Source: Mugil cephalus (lineage: Eukaryota > Chordata > Actinopteri > Mugiliformes > Mugilidae). From it: a stretch of 64,000 bases of DNA. The stretch is from positions 2,521,501 through 2,585,500 of the forward strand of contig NC_061789.1 in NCBI RefSeq assembly GCF_022458985.1. The letters run 5' to 3'. A program made the translations under genes and the position numbers. Positions 23,859 to 37,712 of the stretch are shown here, one piece after another; within the stretch, counting starts at the first letter, position 1, and every line of letters starts with the position of its first letter. The notes below the pieces were generated by a model, which was not told the DNA's origin, searched no databases, and worked only from the letters and a program-made list of their open reading frames with translations.

Positions 23859-24517
23859 TAGGGGTGGGCATCGATAATCGGTTCATTTAAAGAACCGGTT
23901 TCATCTGGTTCATCAATATCATTAGCCTTCATGCTAGTCATGCTGATTCCCCTTATCAATACTTATCGTGCCGAATTTTTACATCCCAGTCCAGATGGAG
24001 GTAGTAATGCACCTAAAACGAAAGAAGAAGAATCTTTACGTCGAAGCACGTCATTCATGTCATGTGACGCTCATATGGAGACAAGGAAGACGTGATGGCA
24101 GAGAGACAGCAACGGACCAAAGTGGCTTCCCTTCACCAGAACAGCGCAACATGCAATTTATGCAGCACTGTAATTTGAAGCAAGGATGGCAACACCACCA
24201 ACACGATGAAGGATTTGAGGACAAGAGTGCCATGTGTTCGACTATCTCCAGTCAGCGAGTGCAGCTATCGCCAAGTCTCAGCGGAGCAGAGTTAGAGAGG
24301 ATCCAGTGACAAATTTCATATGTCTCTTACACAAGCTCTTACCTCTTGTTTAGGAACTCAATAAAATTGCTGTTGTTTACACGAAACCACGAACAACTAC
24401 TTTTTCTAGACCAAAAATTTACAGGAAGAATTGATAAGGGAATCTATAAAGAATCGTATCGATAAGCAGAATCGATAATGGCATCGGCACCAATAGTCCT
24501 ACCGATGCCCACCCCTA
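23859..24517 (+). mobile_element. hAT-type non-autonomous element, copy 2, complete ends and 8-base target duplication
   Basis: Both ends read taggggtgggcatcg inward (15-base inverted repeat). The flanks are gtcctgaa (23851-23858) and gacctgag (24518-24525), which agree at 6 of 8 positions. An 8-base duplication is the hallmark of hAT transposons. At 24152 a plus-strand frame reads CNLCSTVI-stop-SKDGNTTNTMKDLRT, a BED zinc finger with one stop codon. ECHVFDYLQSASAAIAKSQ follows in another frame, which is the start of the hAT transposase body. Length is 659 bases, so most of the transposase is lost. Confidence 0.85.
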
Positions 24518-24525
24518 GACCTGAG

Positions 24526-26637
24526 CTATGTCAAGTTATTTACGTAGGATAGTTTTCCTTAAAATATCATAATTTTTAGCTTCTGGTCCTATAATTTGTC
24601 ATTTCCCATCTGGCAACTGGAGGTTCGTCACAGGCGCTTGTCAACCGTCGCTGCTGACTGTCATCCTGGTGTGTCAGCTAAGTCAGTCAACTTAAAAGCT
24701 GTAGTTAACTACTGTCTTTGTCACTTTAATAGCAAATAAAGGTTTTCTATGACTTCGAGGATGGATACCTTCAGATTTTAGCAAACCCGATTCATTGCCA
24801 CAATTGTCCATGGACCAACTCTCTTTTTTGTTAAGCTGTAAAACATTTTAATTTAAGCAGATATTGATTTGATCTGTATCCAGTTTTGCAGTTTCTTCCA
24901 CTAAAGGTAATCATGTTGCAGCACCTTTTGCCACCCAGTCCAATTCAGTAGGAACGTACTTCAAAGCCCTACTCTCTATAGCATACACTACTTGCTGAAA
25001 TTGGTATACTCTGTGGTTTGTACTAGACAAGTTGGATTGAGAAGCACTGATTCTGGAGGATGGGAGGATGCAGGACAGTCATTCTGGATACCTGACTGTA
25101 CTACGTCCACACAAGTTACTTTCAGAGGCATCTTCGATAAAACAGACCGTGGAAGAGCACATCCAGGTCTTTGGGTTGTGTTTCATCCGATGGGTACTAT
25201 GGATTAGACGAGTAGTGTGTTCAGATGTGCCGGTAGAAATATTGACTGAGAAGTTAAATTACTGTTTTATTCAAGCAGATATTTTATCTATTCTCAATAA
25301 ATATGCACAGGCACTGGATGAAAGACCCATGGAGAAAGGTAAAGTCTCCCATCAGAGCAGAACACTGAAATGTACTTACTGCATCGCAGTACAACACTTA
25401 AATCTATTATTCATTGTTTGTTGAAATGACAAGAAGAAAGAGATGTAAAGATTTCATACCAAAGGCTCGTGTATTTGGATGTTCTCTGATACAGGGACTA
25501 CTTGTGCTGAGAGAATTTTTTTTGGAGGGCTACATGTGTAGCTTTGTGCATATTTATGAACATATCCTGAAGCACACTTAACTTTGCCTGTTTGTGCCAG
25601 TCAGTGAATGCTTTTTTTGTGTGTGTGTGCTTGTGTGAACCTGTGTGTCTTTTGCATGGCTGAGTTTTACTTTACTTTACAGTTATTGGAAACTTGGAGG
25701 ATCACCGTTGCTCATTTGGTCCGGATACCCGCTGGGATGTGTTTACACAAACCAGGTTTTAATGAAGTCTCTGAGGTAACATTTCAAGCGGCATTTGCAT
25801 CCAAACTGCATTCAGCGTTTAAAGTGAATCTTGGTAGCACCATTTTCGAGTCTCTTTTTTATGATGTTTGGGTTGTTGTTCTTTATGCCGCTGGTGTCTA
25901 ATTTCCACAGCTGTGATGTATGCGCTGCTTCTCGTTGAGTTCAACGTGAGCCAATCTGGAAAAGCGTCCTCTTTTTACTGGAACGTGAAAACTTTGTTTT
26001 GCTCCAAACACGTGCGTATTTCTGCAGCTGTTTAATCTGGCAATCTTATGGTAGCAGCGTAAAAGGAAGCAGATACAGGTCGGTAGTTGCGGTTAATGTT
26101 TACAAGTATACATTAACAAGTTTACAAGTTACATCAAGTATTCGCATGAGCACAAATGTGATCCCAGAGACTGGGTTGATTTGTGGTGTCTGTATTTCTG
26201 AAACTGCTCATCCCTCGGGCATGTAGAGCATGTTTATTCACAATGGTGTGACTAAATATCCCATGAGCAGTGGTTCTGTCCATGGAAATGCCATGCTGGC
26301 AACAGGGAGAGTCAGTAGAGCATCAGACAGAAAGGTTACCACTTTGCGATTCAGTTGGATTTCCATGTGATTCATGAGACCGACAGATCACACAACAATC
26401 CATCTTTCCCGGCTTCAAGCTTTGCAGTTATGGCTGAACGCGCCATTCTGCATCATGTGAGGATTTTACGTATGTTGACGATGACTTGTTCAGAGTTTAC
26501 ATGTTGTCCCTGTGCACGCATTTATTTATTTTTTACAGTAAATGCAGACTAATTGGTGATTCTACTTTTTTTTTTTATTCTGAGCAGGTGTGCCTTTGAG
26601 TGTTAGCCTTGTGATCTCAGCCAATCTGAGCCTCAAA
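24526..26637. other. Gene-free AT-rich stretch
   Basis: No exon, RNA gene or complete repeat was recognised. Short open frames on both strands lack supporting signals. Confidence 0.45.
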
Positions 26638-26835
26638 ACAAAAGGTGTCAAACATAATAAAAAATTACATAACTGCAATTTTTCAACAAGAGTCACTGCT
26701 ATTCCTAACCACAAAGCAACGGAAAATAATTGGATTTGCCATTATTTATAGGTTATGACGCTGTTGTGTTACTGGTTCGGCCCTCTATAGATCAGGGCTG
26801 TGTGGGCACTGATCTAAAATGAGTTTGACTCCCTC
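26638..26835. mobile_element. hAT-like ggtgtcaaac repeat, shorter copy
   Basis: Same family as 15304-15902. It shares both ends and the internal taggttat...gttactggt.cggc block, without the purine tract. Confidence 0.5.
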
Positions 26836-29800
26836 AGAGGATAAACCGTAACGGACCATGAATGAATCAAAGAACCGTCTACTCTTATGCTAATTACACA
26901 GCTAGCTATTCTAACAAGCTCTGAAGCTCCTCAGACTGTGGATTGTTGTGTTGAGCCCATCATACTGTAGATTAATCGTACAATCACCTGCTGGGCTTTT
27001 TTGTGCTCTTCATCAAACCGTTTCCAGTTTCCGAGTTTGCCCTCAGTCGCCAGATCTGAAACCAAGAGAATAGTTTTGAGATGTGGTAGAAGGTGATAAA
27101 GCATGGTGTCCCTAAATCAGCGCTCAGTGGCTGTTACTATGACGTCTCGTATACACATACAAAAAAACATAAGCAATTAGCTAGAAGTTGACTCCACTTT
27201 CAGGTCTTCAGGGTTCTCATTTGTTCCTATTATCTTGGTGATTGCCACCACATAGTGCTCTTCCTGCTGCAGATTTGTACCTGCATCAGGAGAGACTCAG
27301 ACATTATAGGTAGCTGCTGCTAAGGTACGAACATTATTAATGCACAGTGGCGACAAGATGGTGAGAACATGTCTGAAGTGAGACTTAGCTGCACATGTTC
27401 TTGTTATATTTATTAGAAAAAGTGAGTTTGTGGCAGCTCTAAAAGAACTGATCCAGCGCTACAGGCCAGTTCTAGGACTGTAATCGGGAACCTTTTAGTC
27501 ACCTCATATTATTTAGTGGTGAGTAAATCCTGCAACAGACAGGGCTGCATACATGGAATCCCTCGTATTAATGGAGGTTGAGGCTGTTGCGACTATTGGC
27601 AGCATCAGACATCACACAGAGGCCTCTCAGAATGGGCCTAGGCTGACTGGCACTGATTGTCCCCAAAGGAGCTGTGCATGAAAAACAAAAAGAAGAATTG
27701 GCCTTGTTGGTGCATTGTGTGAAAAAAACAAAACAAAAAAAAATGAAAACATCCTCGCACATTTTCCTGATTTGTAATATATTGTAATATTCACAACTGA
27801 CAACAACCAAAAAAACAGAATGGAAATGTAAATTCTTTTCGTTCAGACACCAGTGCCACTTAAAGCGTGACGGCAAAAGGCCATCTGTTGTTTACAACTG
27901 AATTAACTCACAAAGATGTGCATTTACTCATTTAACTTATAACAACTTCATTGAGTGATAGCGGCCTGCCTACATTTTCATAATCCCCTTGCTTTTTACC
28001 CATTAGGCTTTCACTTGGCGCTCTCTTTCAGACTGATTGTGCGGTTGCAGTTATTACTGTCAATGCAGAAGAGTCTGTGACCGATATTATTAAAGTAACT
28101 GTGATATAAGTCAACGTATGGATCAAGGACATGCTGCTCTTTTATCCTCTTAGCCAGCACTCAGCTACAGGCGAAGGCCATGTAGATATGTTCAGAGACA
28201 AGTCACGATCTCTGCTGTGTTTTTTTTTCAGTTCCTCTTTTTCTTTCTTTGATAGAGACTAATGGGAGGGGTAAACAGAAGCTGCAGAGAGATCCATCTC
28301 AATCTGCTAATCAGGCAGTTAGTATGCACATGTTTTTTTGTAGATGCTTCTGGTCCTTTCTTTTTAAATGAACCATTTGAGGACCATCACGACATGGATA
28401 CAGGCAGAATATTTAGTTCATGAAATGAAATCTATGAACCCACCCCCATGAACAAAACCAATTTGAGCTGCTCATGAAGTCAATATTACAGAAATAATTA
28501 AATGAGTGTTCGATGTGCAAAGCAAATCCCTAAAGCCAATAAACATCCAGGCTGCAGCTAACGATTATTTTTTCAATTAAACTATTTAACAGTTTCTGAG
28601 TAGTCGATACCATTAATTGTACCATTGTTGTTCCATTAATCTACTCATAACGGTGGATTAATCCAGAGAAATATTTGAGGAAGAAGAAACCGTTTCAAAC
28701 TTTCACCCACGAGACTATTTATCTCAAAGTTCAGATTTATAATTTAGGACAGATATTGTTTACTATACTTATATTTGGCATTAATTGTGATTAAGTGTGA
28801 TTTACTATAGCAACTATGTACAATACAATGTATGCAATACAACTTATACAGCTTATTTAGTCATCCGAAATGTACATGGTTTAGTTTTATTTATTCTGTA
28901 TGTGCAGCAACGGACGATTACAAACAGTAAATGCACTGGGAAGCAATTCTTGTGCATCTGTTGCTAGCTATTAGCATCTGCTCTAGAAAGTCTTTATTCA
29001 GTTTTTGCCTGAAACACAACGACGACTCCCAGGTTCTGTTTGAAACTGCATTTTCACATATTTTGTATGATCGTGTCTCTTTTTGGTTTTTCTGTTATTG
29101 CATTAGCTCGGCTTTATAGTAAATGAGGCCACTACCTCAATATACTCTAGAGTTTAAAATAAATTAATTAATTACTCCGTCTTGTATTCTTTACAAAGCC
29201 CAATACCACCCTGAATTTTACTCAGTATCTGATCGGAAAGGAAATCGGTGGTATCGAACATCACAAGCATAGACTGTGTAAAGATGGACAGAACAGATCC
29301 TCAAAGGCGAAGCTAAAGCGAGTAGAGCTCCCCCTGCTGTCTGGTTGCAGCATAAGCTCCACCTCCTCCATGTTAGTGGATAGGATTTGCACCAAAATAA
29401 AACAGTAAAATACATGTCAGGTATTTTCTTTTTCAGGATGGTGTCTGTGATTTTAGGTAGTTTATATAACGCTGATGCATGTTCAAGTGTCAATCTTATG
29501 TTTTGTTAATTATTCAACACTTTAGAAACTGAATGTGATATAATGGCGGCCAGCATTTGCCATGTTGCCGATCCGTAAAGCAGTCCCGTGGGGCTGTGGA
29601 TAATATGTGTATAATATGTCGCATGATCCACAGAGGCCCCTCCTTCCCCACTAACAATATTCTGTTACCAGACGCCACAGGACACCCTCAGAAGGCTCAT
29701 GTCCATTCTCTGATGGAGTCACAACTGTGTCAGAGGCGGCTGGTCATCAAGAGTTTTTGGTGAAATGTACAACGCACTGCAGTTCTGTTGTGACATTACT

Positions 29801-32800
29801 GAATTTAGATGGCTTCTATGGCAATAACCCAGTGGCTAGAGGAAAACGGGGAAGGTTTTATTGCACTTGTGTATTAATGCTGCTCTTTTATATGCTCCTC
29901 CTGTATTTTAATCTCCTGTTCTTCACACACTTCCAGCCTCTGCCGCCAGTATCAAACCGCCTCGCATCACCTCCACTCCTGGAGCGCGTGAATGTGTTTG
30001 GCGGCAGCTCGGAGCTCCGTTTCCCAAGTGACGTGACCTCCATAAATGATAAACAAGACGGAGAAGTGTAGGATTCGTACAGCGGTGGATTGAAGATGAT
30101 ACCTGTGAGATGTCTGACACATTCATTTTAACTCTTCCTTCTCAGTTTCTCCTTCACAACAATAAAACCTTTATTTCCAGAGATCTCATCCCATGTTGTT
30201 TTTTTTTTCCCGCTTTCCCCCAGATTGGCAACACGGCTATAAAACATGTTTGCATTCAATCTCCTTTGCAGCATTTCTCCACCTTCCACATGGTATAGAT
30301 TTAAAAACACGGAGTCATAAATACCACTCCCATCACAGCACCCAGGAGAAATCACTTGCCGTGGCAATGTGTAGCCTCAGAGCTCCTGCCCTTTACCTTC
30401 ACTCCTCCGCTCATCACGGGACAAACCCTGGGAGACTTTTGGGGATGCGGTGGGTGGGGGCAAGCGTGTGAGAGCCCCATGATCCAGCCCAGGAGACCCC
30501 AGTCTGGCTTAGTCTAGCCCGGCCTTGTATGCATAAATGATCTAAACGATCCCAAAGGCAGGAGCCACATCATGCAGGTTACATAAACCTGTGCACTGTG
30601 TGAACAGTGCCCTTTGCATTTCAAACATGACACATGTAGACTTAATTTCTTGTTAGTTCAAGTCAGCTACATGCAAACGAATGCATGGGGGCGCGAGGGA
30701 GTCTCAGTCATTACGGTTTTACATGTTTGATAGCGCGCTGAGTAAAGATAAATATGCATGTGTGCGCTCACATATTCATGCACATCGGCTCGCACGCTCA
30801 CATTTACAGTCGAATCCACTCAAACGTGGCCCACATACATGGATAATTGTGCACTGAGCTCGCACAGTGCAACAGCGCTATCTTCTGTCAGGACGAGTAA
30901 CTGCAAGACTGCAGCAAATTGATCCGATGTGAACAAGTGGTCCTTCTCGCTTTCCATTCCTCCGATGGTGACCTGCTGATTCATGTGTGTCATTAAAATC
31001 TGAGCCAGTGAGCATGTCGATAATTCTTGTGCAGTAGCTCTTGTGTGTGCAGGGTTTTAAATTGACTCAAACCTCAAAGTTGTCAGTTTTCTATGTTTTT
31101 TTTTTTATTATTATTAATGAACATATCAGAAAAATGTGCCTCTCCACCTCTCCACTCCCTCTACTTTCCCTTTATCTTCACGTCTTCCTTCAACTGCTCG
31201 ACACCGCACACACACACACACTTTTTCAGTCGCTCCGTCCCTTATCACTGCATTGTTTATCTCCCTCGCTTCTACCCACCCTGTGTTTCTTCTCTATCTC
31301 GGTCTCCTGGCATCAACCCTCCTCCTCTCCCCTTCCCCCTGGCTGACGTCACTCCGACTGCAGTGTGAGGTTCAGGGCTCGCTTGACAGTGCACATCATT
31401 CTGTCACGAATGACAAAGGCGGACGAGAACTAGAGGTGAAGGAGAGGGGAAGGGGGGGAATGAGGGGTGGAAGAAAAGGATAAGAGCCACACCCACGTGG
31501 CTGTGGCGTGTCGGGTGAACGCAATGTTTGGGCTGTTTGGCCAGAAAGCTGCAGGCAAGGTCGGCAGCTTCGGCGTTTTTTAACGATGTGACTCACTGTG
31601 GCGTGGTGCAGCGGACTGAGTGTGCGAGAGGGCTACGAACAGTGCTGTCGTGCTGATGTGTCAAGCAGGGAGGGGAGGAAGAAGGAAAGGGGGCTTTGGG
31701 GAACTAACTTTTCCTTGCGTACGCATGCACGTACAAGTGTCAAAAAGAAGGCGAGAGGAGGTTTGCGGGAGCCGAGGCGCAAGCAAAACCAGAGTGAGAC
31801 ACAGTGTGATTAGAATTTTAAAGGATTATAGGGTCTGTGCCTTCACACTCAAACAAGAAATTCAACTGCAGCCTCTCGCTGTGCAGAAATTTCCAGCTCC
31901 GGCATCAAAGCGCTGCCTCCTGCCACGCCGTGGTCTTTCATAGAGATAGAACAGCAGATCATCCACCAGCTAAGCACAGATATCTCAGGGTCCTGTCCCC
32001 AGAGGCCAGTTTGTTCTAGGAGCGCACAGCTGCAAAGAGACTGTAGAATATGTTGGCGGGTGTGTGGAGGATGGAGGATGGAGGCTTGAGGGACTCGCGC
32101 ACTGTGCTGTATGATCTTCATCTCAGCTGTGTGTGTGTGTGTGTGCATGTGCCAATGTGAACAAACCTCGCAGCGCAACGGCTATAAGGCAAAAAATAGC
32201 CTTTAAAAAGCTCATATATGAAAATATATATGGGAATATGAGGGATTATAGGAGGATGAAGCTTGAAACTGGTTTATATTTGGTGATTTTAGTGAGTTTT
32301 ACATAAAAAAAAAAGAAAGACGTTCTTCAGAATCAGGAATTTGTATCATCTGCAGATAAAACTGACTGATCTTCCAATAGACTCATAAGTGTAGAACCCC
32401 AGGAAAAAACTATGCACTAGTACTGTAATGCTGGTGTATAATAGGGGCCAGGAATACAAATTAGCTGTAACTAGCTTCCACATATAAGCATAAATCAATT
32501 AATCAAATAGTTGTCTTGTTATATTATACAAAAAGCACATTTTAAGTCTGAAGTTGGTCTGCAAACCGCTTTATTCAACTAGCCTAGCCATTTAAAAAGC
32601 TGAATAACCGTTATATTTCATTGGATTATCCCACAGATGCTTGATCAGTTTGGGATCTAATGAATTTGGAGGCTTGTGCTCTTCTTTAGGTTTTTCTGAG
32701 CTGTTCCTGAAGTGTTTTTGTGTCAGGCTGCATCCTACTGGGAATGGCTGAGTGTCATTGGTGCGGGGTGGGTGGGGGGCAGAACATGATTTAAATTGTC

Positions 32801-33229
32801 ACAATATGGTCAATATTATTTATTTCTCCTGTCAGTGGTTTTAATATTGTGGCTGATCGGTGTAACGTCGTAAACAGCAGAAATACCAGATAAAGCACAT
32901 TTCATAATTAATGCATACATGTATATGTCATAATTTTTTTTCATTTATTTTTCTTTTTTTTTTATCATGACATGTGTTGTCCTCCATGCAGTTTAAACAA
33001 ATTACTAAAAACAATGACTTTTTCGTCTTCTTTTTATTTTATTTTTTTAATACAGCTGGCAGTTTAAAGTTAACAAACATATATAAAGACTGGAGGCAGT
33101 GCTGTGGATCGTGACTGGCTGATTCCTAAAGGGATGAATGAGTTAAGGGACCAGCAAATGAATGAATGGAACAAACAGACGTGACGTCGTGCGTTTTGCG
33201 TCAACATCGCGGAAGGATATCTTTTATAA
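26836..33229. other. Gene-free stretch with scattered repeat fragments
   Basis: Fragments noticed: 28547-28650, which begins gctgcagctaacgattattt as a common fish repeat does; 29268-29400 (tagactgtgtaaagatggac, ctccccctgctgtctggttg), also repeat-like; pyrimidine-rich DNA at 31136-31345 followed by purine-rich DNA at 31425-31485; and a (GT)n run at 32127-32144. About 31480-31960 is GC-richer but no exon could be supported. Confidence 0.4.
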
Positions 33230-33259
33230 ATGAGGAGTATAGTTCCAGGATCTGGAACT

Positions 33260-33800
33260 ACTTGTCAACGTAGGGAAAGGAACGGGGAAAAAACGATGTG
33301 CGATACCACTATTTTCCTTTTCAATCCGATATCAAGTGATACCAAGGCTGATGTCGATACTTTCAGACTTCTACTTGTGTATATGGAAATTATGTCTTTT
33401 ACAATTAACATTTATGAATGTGATCATGAAAATTTTGTTTTATACATCTGTATACATGAATAAGAACCAAACATGCTGCGAACTATATAAAATCAGAGCA
33501 ATTAAAGAGAAATGAAAATCTGAGAAAACTACTTCACTTTTTCTAAAAAATATATATATATATTTCTCTCTCTCAAAAGAAAAAAGAAGCTAAGACAAGC
33601 TGCTATGTTCTTTCGCGCTTATTACTTTTTTTTTTTAAGAAATTATTACAGATTCGGTGTCATGAAAGTATTAATATTTCTCGTGAAAACGGGCCTGGTA
33701 TCGACATTTTGATATGAAGATCGATTCTAAAAAACACACGTCTACATGCGGAAGCATCGATATTTATTGAACGATACGTACATCGATACTTTAAAGGGCG
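33260..33800. repeat. Possible small inverted-repeat element
   Basis: Terms built on gcgatacc, tgatacc, gtcgatac and atcgatac occur at both sides in opposite orientation (about 33300-33360 and 33690-33795), with AT-rich DNA between. This resembles fish MITEs with cgatac-rich ends. Borders are uncertain. It lies directly upstream of the candidate SGSM3 promoter. Confidence 0.3.
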
Positions 33801-33879
33801 CATGAATACGACGCTGGAGCTACACGTCGCCACTAGCAGGTGCACAACGTAGGAGGGGGAAACCATAAATACCAGGCGA

Positions 33880-33977
33880 AAGATGGCATAGCATATGTTG
33901 TTTTCACGTGTGCAGCGGACGGAAAATCTCCCCTGTCATAAACCACAAGCTCGTGCTTTGTCCCGAATAATGTCACG
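33880..33977 (+). promoter_or_regulatory. sgsm3: Candidate SGSM3 promoter and noncoding first exon
   Basis: This is a CpG-richer patch in otherwise AT-rich DNA, continuing to about 34100. It ends at a consensus donor (tcacg|gtaagt, donor at 33978). It is the only convincing first-exon donor I noticed upstream of the acceptor at 38334, and it lies about 4.4 kb upstream, a normal distance. The exon end contains a short ATG. Joined to 38334 it reads only a few codons before TGA, so it would be a small upstream ORF. The start of the exon cannot be fixed from sequence alone. Confidence 0.4.
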
Positions 33978-35039
33978 GTAAGTTATAGCAGCGGGCCACG
34001 GTCTCACCGCTGTGTGAGCTAGCTTTAGCATCTGTTGCTAACAGCTGACGAGTGGATACACGGACGCCGCTCTGAGTGGTTAGGAGGTTTATCAAACATT
34101 ATAACACACATTTTATTCTGGAAACGCTTGTGGATAAATGTGACATGTATATTTTTTAAAAGAAATAACGTTATATTTTACCCGTTAGCTTTTAACTGTT
34201 CCAGACGTTAGGTTTGTCGTGACGTTAATTTAGCTGTTAGACGTCATGGCTGTGTATACATATGGAAATCAAGGGATGCTAAATACGTCAAGTGTCAAAC
34301 ATTGTTTTTATATATTTATATGTCTTACTTTTTCGGCATTTCTAAATGGGTAAGACTGGGTTAATGGTGACACATAATGCTGCAGCCTGTTTTTTAGGAG
34401 GAAAAAAACTACAATTAAGTCACATCCCAGCATGCATTGTGTTATTTATTTTTCGTTTACGCCACTCATTTTTTATATAGCTATTTGTTTTTAAAATGAA
34501 AGCTTTGGCACCGGAGATGTCTCTAAAACAGACACAGATACAGACTGGTGTTGCTATTTTTATTATTTTCTTTTTTTTTCCCATTAGCTTTCTTTCAGGG
34601 AACTGACACACCTGTTCATCGCAGTGGCTTAATTTACATTGTCAATATTTGTTCAACACCATACAGTCATTCTCGTTTGAGATTGTATACTTATTACCCA
34701 TTGTCAGTCAGAGCACCACATGTTTGACTCCTGCAAAGTTATTCATCCCGCTGTAGAGCACTGAATACGCTGGAAATACAACAGTAGAAGAAGCTTTTCC
34801 ATTACTTTACTCACAACACTGAAATGATTCAGTAGAAGAAGATGACCGAGTTTATCTTTTCAGTCACTTGTGTGATTCATTTGTTTCTGGATTCATTCCA
34901 ACTGAAGAGAAACAATCCAATATCAATATTCCCATTAAAATAATAATAATCATCTGAATTTATTAAAAATAAATCCACATTTTCCTAATGAACCAAGTCT
35001 GTACTGATGTTGATTATTAGTGGAATGCTACTAATAATT

Positions 35040-35358
35040 TGCCAGTTTATTAGGTACGCTAAAATGAATGCATCCTAATGTAACGATCCTGCATTGAATC
35101 TTAAATTCATGACTTTTCAAATGTTCCGTTTATTAAAGTAATTTAACTGGTGGTTGGAGGATGTAGTTCAGGGCGCTGTTGACCTGGATTGTTGCTGTTG
35201 AGTGCAAACCACAGCCTCCAGATTGACAGTAGAGTTGCATCAACAGCTCTCTGCTGCTGTTAACCGATGCTCAACACCAGAGCCTTCATGCAGAGAAGAT
35301 TTAGTGCAGGACTGTTATATTTGAATGCATTCACTAGTTTACCAAATGAACCGGCAAG
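35040..35358. mobile_element. MITE with long inverted repeats (gccagttyattaggtac family), copy 1
   Basis: The left end is gccagtttattaggtacgct, then tcctaatgtaacgatcctgc. The right end, reversed and complemented, is cttgccggttcatttggtaa, then attcaaatataacagtcctg. The two arms match over about 65 bases. No coding sequence. Other copies: 44624-45147 and the fragment 37686-37712. Confidence 0.75.
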
Positions 35359-35543
35359 TGAGTGTGCAGTCCATGTAAATGCAGCGAGTGACGCATGCCT
35401 CGGTGTGTAATCTGTGAATGGAAAGACGTGACGCGTGGCGGTGTGTGTGCACCGACAGAAACAGAGCGACTGCCGGCGAGAAGCGTCCGTTATTATTCAG
35501 CCAAAGCCATCAGGGCTGCACCGCTCTGACATACATGACTGCA

Positions 35544-35578
35544 GTGTGTGTGTGTGTGTGTGTCTGTGTGTGTGTGTG
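35544..35578 (+). repeat. (GT)n microsatellite
   Basis: About 17 GT units with one TC interruption. Confidence 0.9.
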
Positions 35579-37685
35579 GGCATGCCTATTCATGAGAAGG
35601 CAGCATGAGTCGCCAATGTTGTGGTTACCGTGAGGAAAGACGGAAGGAGGTGTGTGAGAAGAGGAGGAGGAGGCTGGTGTTGTTTGGGCTGCACATTATC
35701 TCAGCTAAAAATTAAGAATCGTCCGCGTGGCCGTGAAAGGGAAGGACTTCGCCGTGCAGCAGGATGTAACTCATTTTCTCAGCAGAAGGGTGTAGACCGG
35801 TGTGTGTGCAAACATAGTAAGCACAGCCACACCTTAACAAAGGGAAAAGATGTCCTAGTGTTTAGAGGAAGAAGGTGAAAACTCTCTGCTTTAGGTCTCA
35901 CGATAAGGCACCGTTCCTGGAGTTTGCATCCTTGGAAGGAAAATGTATGTGCTTTCAGGGAAGGGTTTTCAAACCACCCCAAGTCTTTATCTAGAATCTG
36001 TAAATACTTTCCCACCCACTATTAGTCATTTGTGGCGACTGACTTCCTGAATAGATTTCACATGTTGTGTACGACTTTGATTTTGTGCAACTCTTCTCTG
36101 TCGCCATGCTTTTTAGATAGAAAATGCAAAACGTATGCGAAAAGCAGCCTCGCGAGACCTCTTCTGAGATTTCTTAAGAGAGGATCACTGTCGGATTTTA
36201 CTATTAAATATGGATTTGAATGGGAAATATGGGCTGCCCTGTGTAAATGAAGTGTATAATCTGTCTTTGCATTTGACGAATCCAGTTAATTGTTCCTCTT
36301 TTGGCTGCCGCTTCTTTAAATGTGTTGTATTTAGTCATTGTTGCAAATGAACGAGAGCGACATTTTCTCAGCTGATAAATTTGATTGTATGTTTATATTG
36401 TTTTAGCAATTTATATCGCGGTGATGGAAGAGTTTTTATGATTTTACATGTAGATAACATTATAAAGTCGATTATATATTAGAAAATGAATCTTTTAATG
36501 TGCTGCTAGTGTTGGACTCTTGAACAAATAATATTGGAAATTGATATTTAAACAATTCATTAGCTGCTGTTTCATGTAAACATTTTTTGCTAAAAATATG
36601 CTGCATTTTAGTCTTAATTTCATTATTGAAACAAAACTAAATGTAATAAGAGTCCTTTGAGTTTTACAGTTGAAATATTCTGGTAAATTTGAAATAATAC
36701 AAAAAATGTTGAATGAGGTCTATAAATTAAGCCCAATTAAATGATAAGTAATTGGAATATAATTAAAATGAATTGTGCAGCTGTTCAGTACATTTACCCC
36801 AAAACTAAACTAAAATAAAATATTAATGTGTTCTTAATAATATAAAAAAAAAAGTATGTGGCAACTTCAGCTATAGTAATGGAGGACAACAAGCACAATT
36901 AGTTTGCTCTCAGGTTGTTAACACCTACACTTTCATAATTGTCTCTGCAACAAGGAACGTACTCCACATTGGCTCAGAATGACTCTTTTTCTCTGGTCTG
37001 TAAAATAAGTTGACACTTCTGATCGTGTGCAACAGTTTGCAGGCGGAGTTCTGCTGATGTTGGTTTTCTTGGCAGGTGATTAAACTGTTAACGTAAGAGA
37101 GTAGCTCTGAAATCCCACTGCTCCCCTGAGTTACGCACAAAGCTGTCCTGAAAGAACTTGGCCGTTCGCCAGACCTCAAATTGATTTCTCATCTCTCGTA
37201 AGCCGGCTGCTTGAATGAATCATCTTGCCGGGGTGTTTGCATGGTGCTCAGCCTCTCTTGTAGGTGGTGTGTTCTTCTTCGTGTGTGGTTTGTCAGTGGC
37301 CTCACAGGGTTAGTTTGTACTTTCCTCATGCGTCGTTTGTTTCTCAAGAACTGAAAGAGAAATCTGCTGAGATGTCTTTGCCACAAATAAATCTGCAGGC
37401 ACAGCGACACTCGTGGTGCATCAGTAGTGCATTTGTTCTGCTTATTTTGGCTCGGCTTTGTTTGGCTCTGAATTCCTGCTCTAATGCGAGTTTATGCGCA
37501 GCACATGTTGCTCAGAGCTGTACGACTCTACGATCATCCAACGGGCCTGTGAGCCAGGCAGTTGGTTGATATCGTGTCGAATGCAGAGAGAAAATCCGTT
37601 GCCAGCTGGAAGTCGGCAGATGGGCGACACTGACAGAAGACGGCACGAGAACGTTGCCACGTTTTTAAAGCCCGGAGTCGACACT

Positions 37686-37712
37686 TGCTTGCCAGTTCAT
37701 TAGGGACACCTA
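37686..37712 (+). repeat. Solo end of the gccagttcattagg MITE
   Basis: tgccagttcattagggacac matches only the terminal part of the MITE family. No partner end was seen nearby. Confidence 0.5.

Noticed and set aside
29727..30071. Plus-strand frame ending LPPVSNRLASPPLLERVNVF...
   Set aside because: It looks moderately protein-like, but no matching splice sites or family similarity were found, so it is not called.
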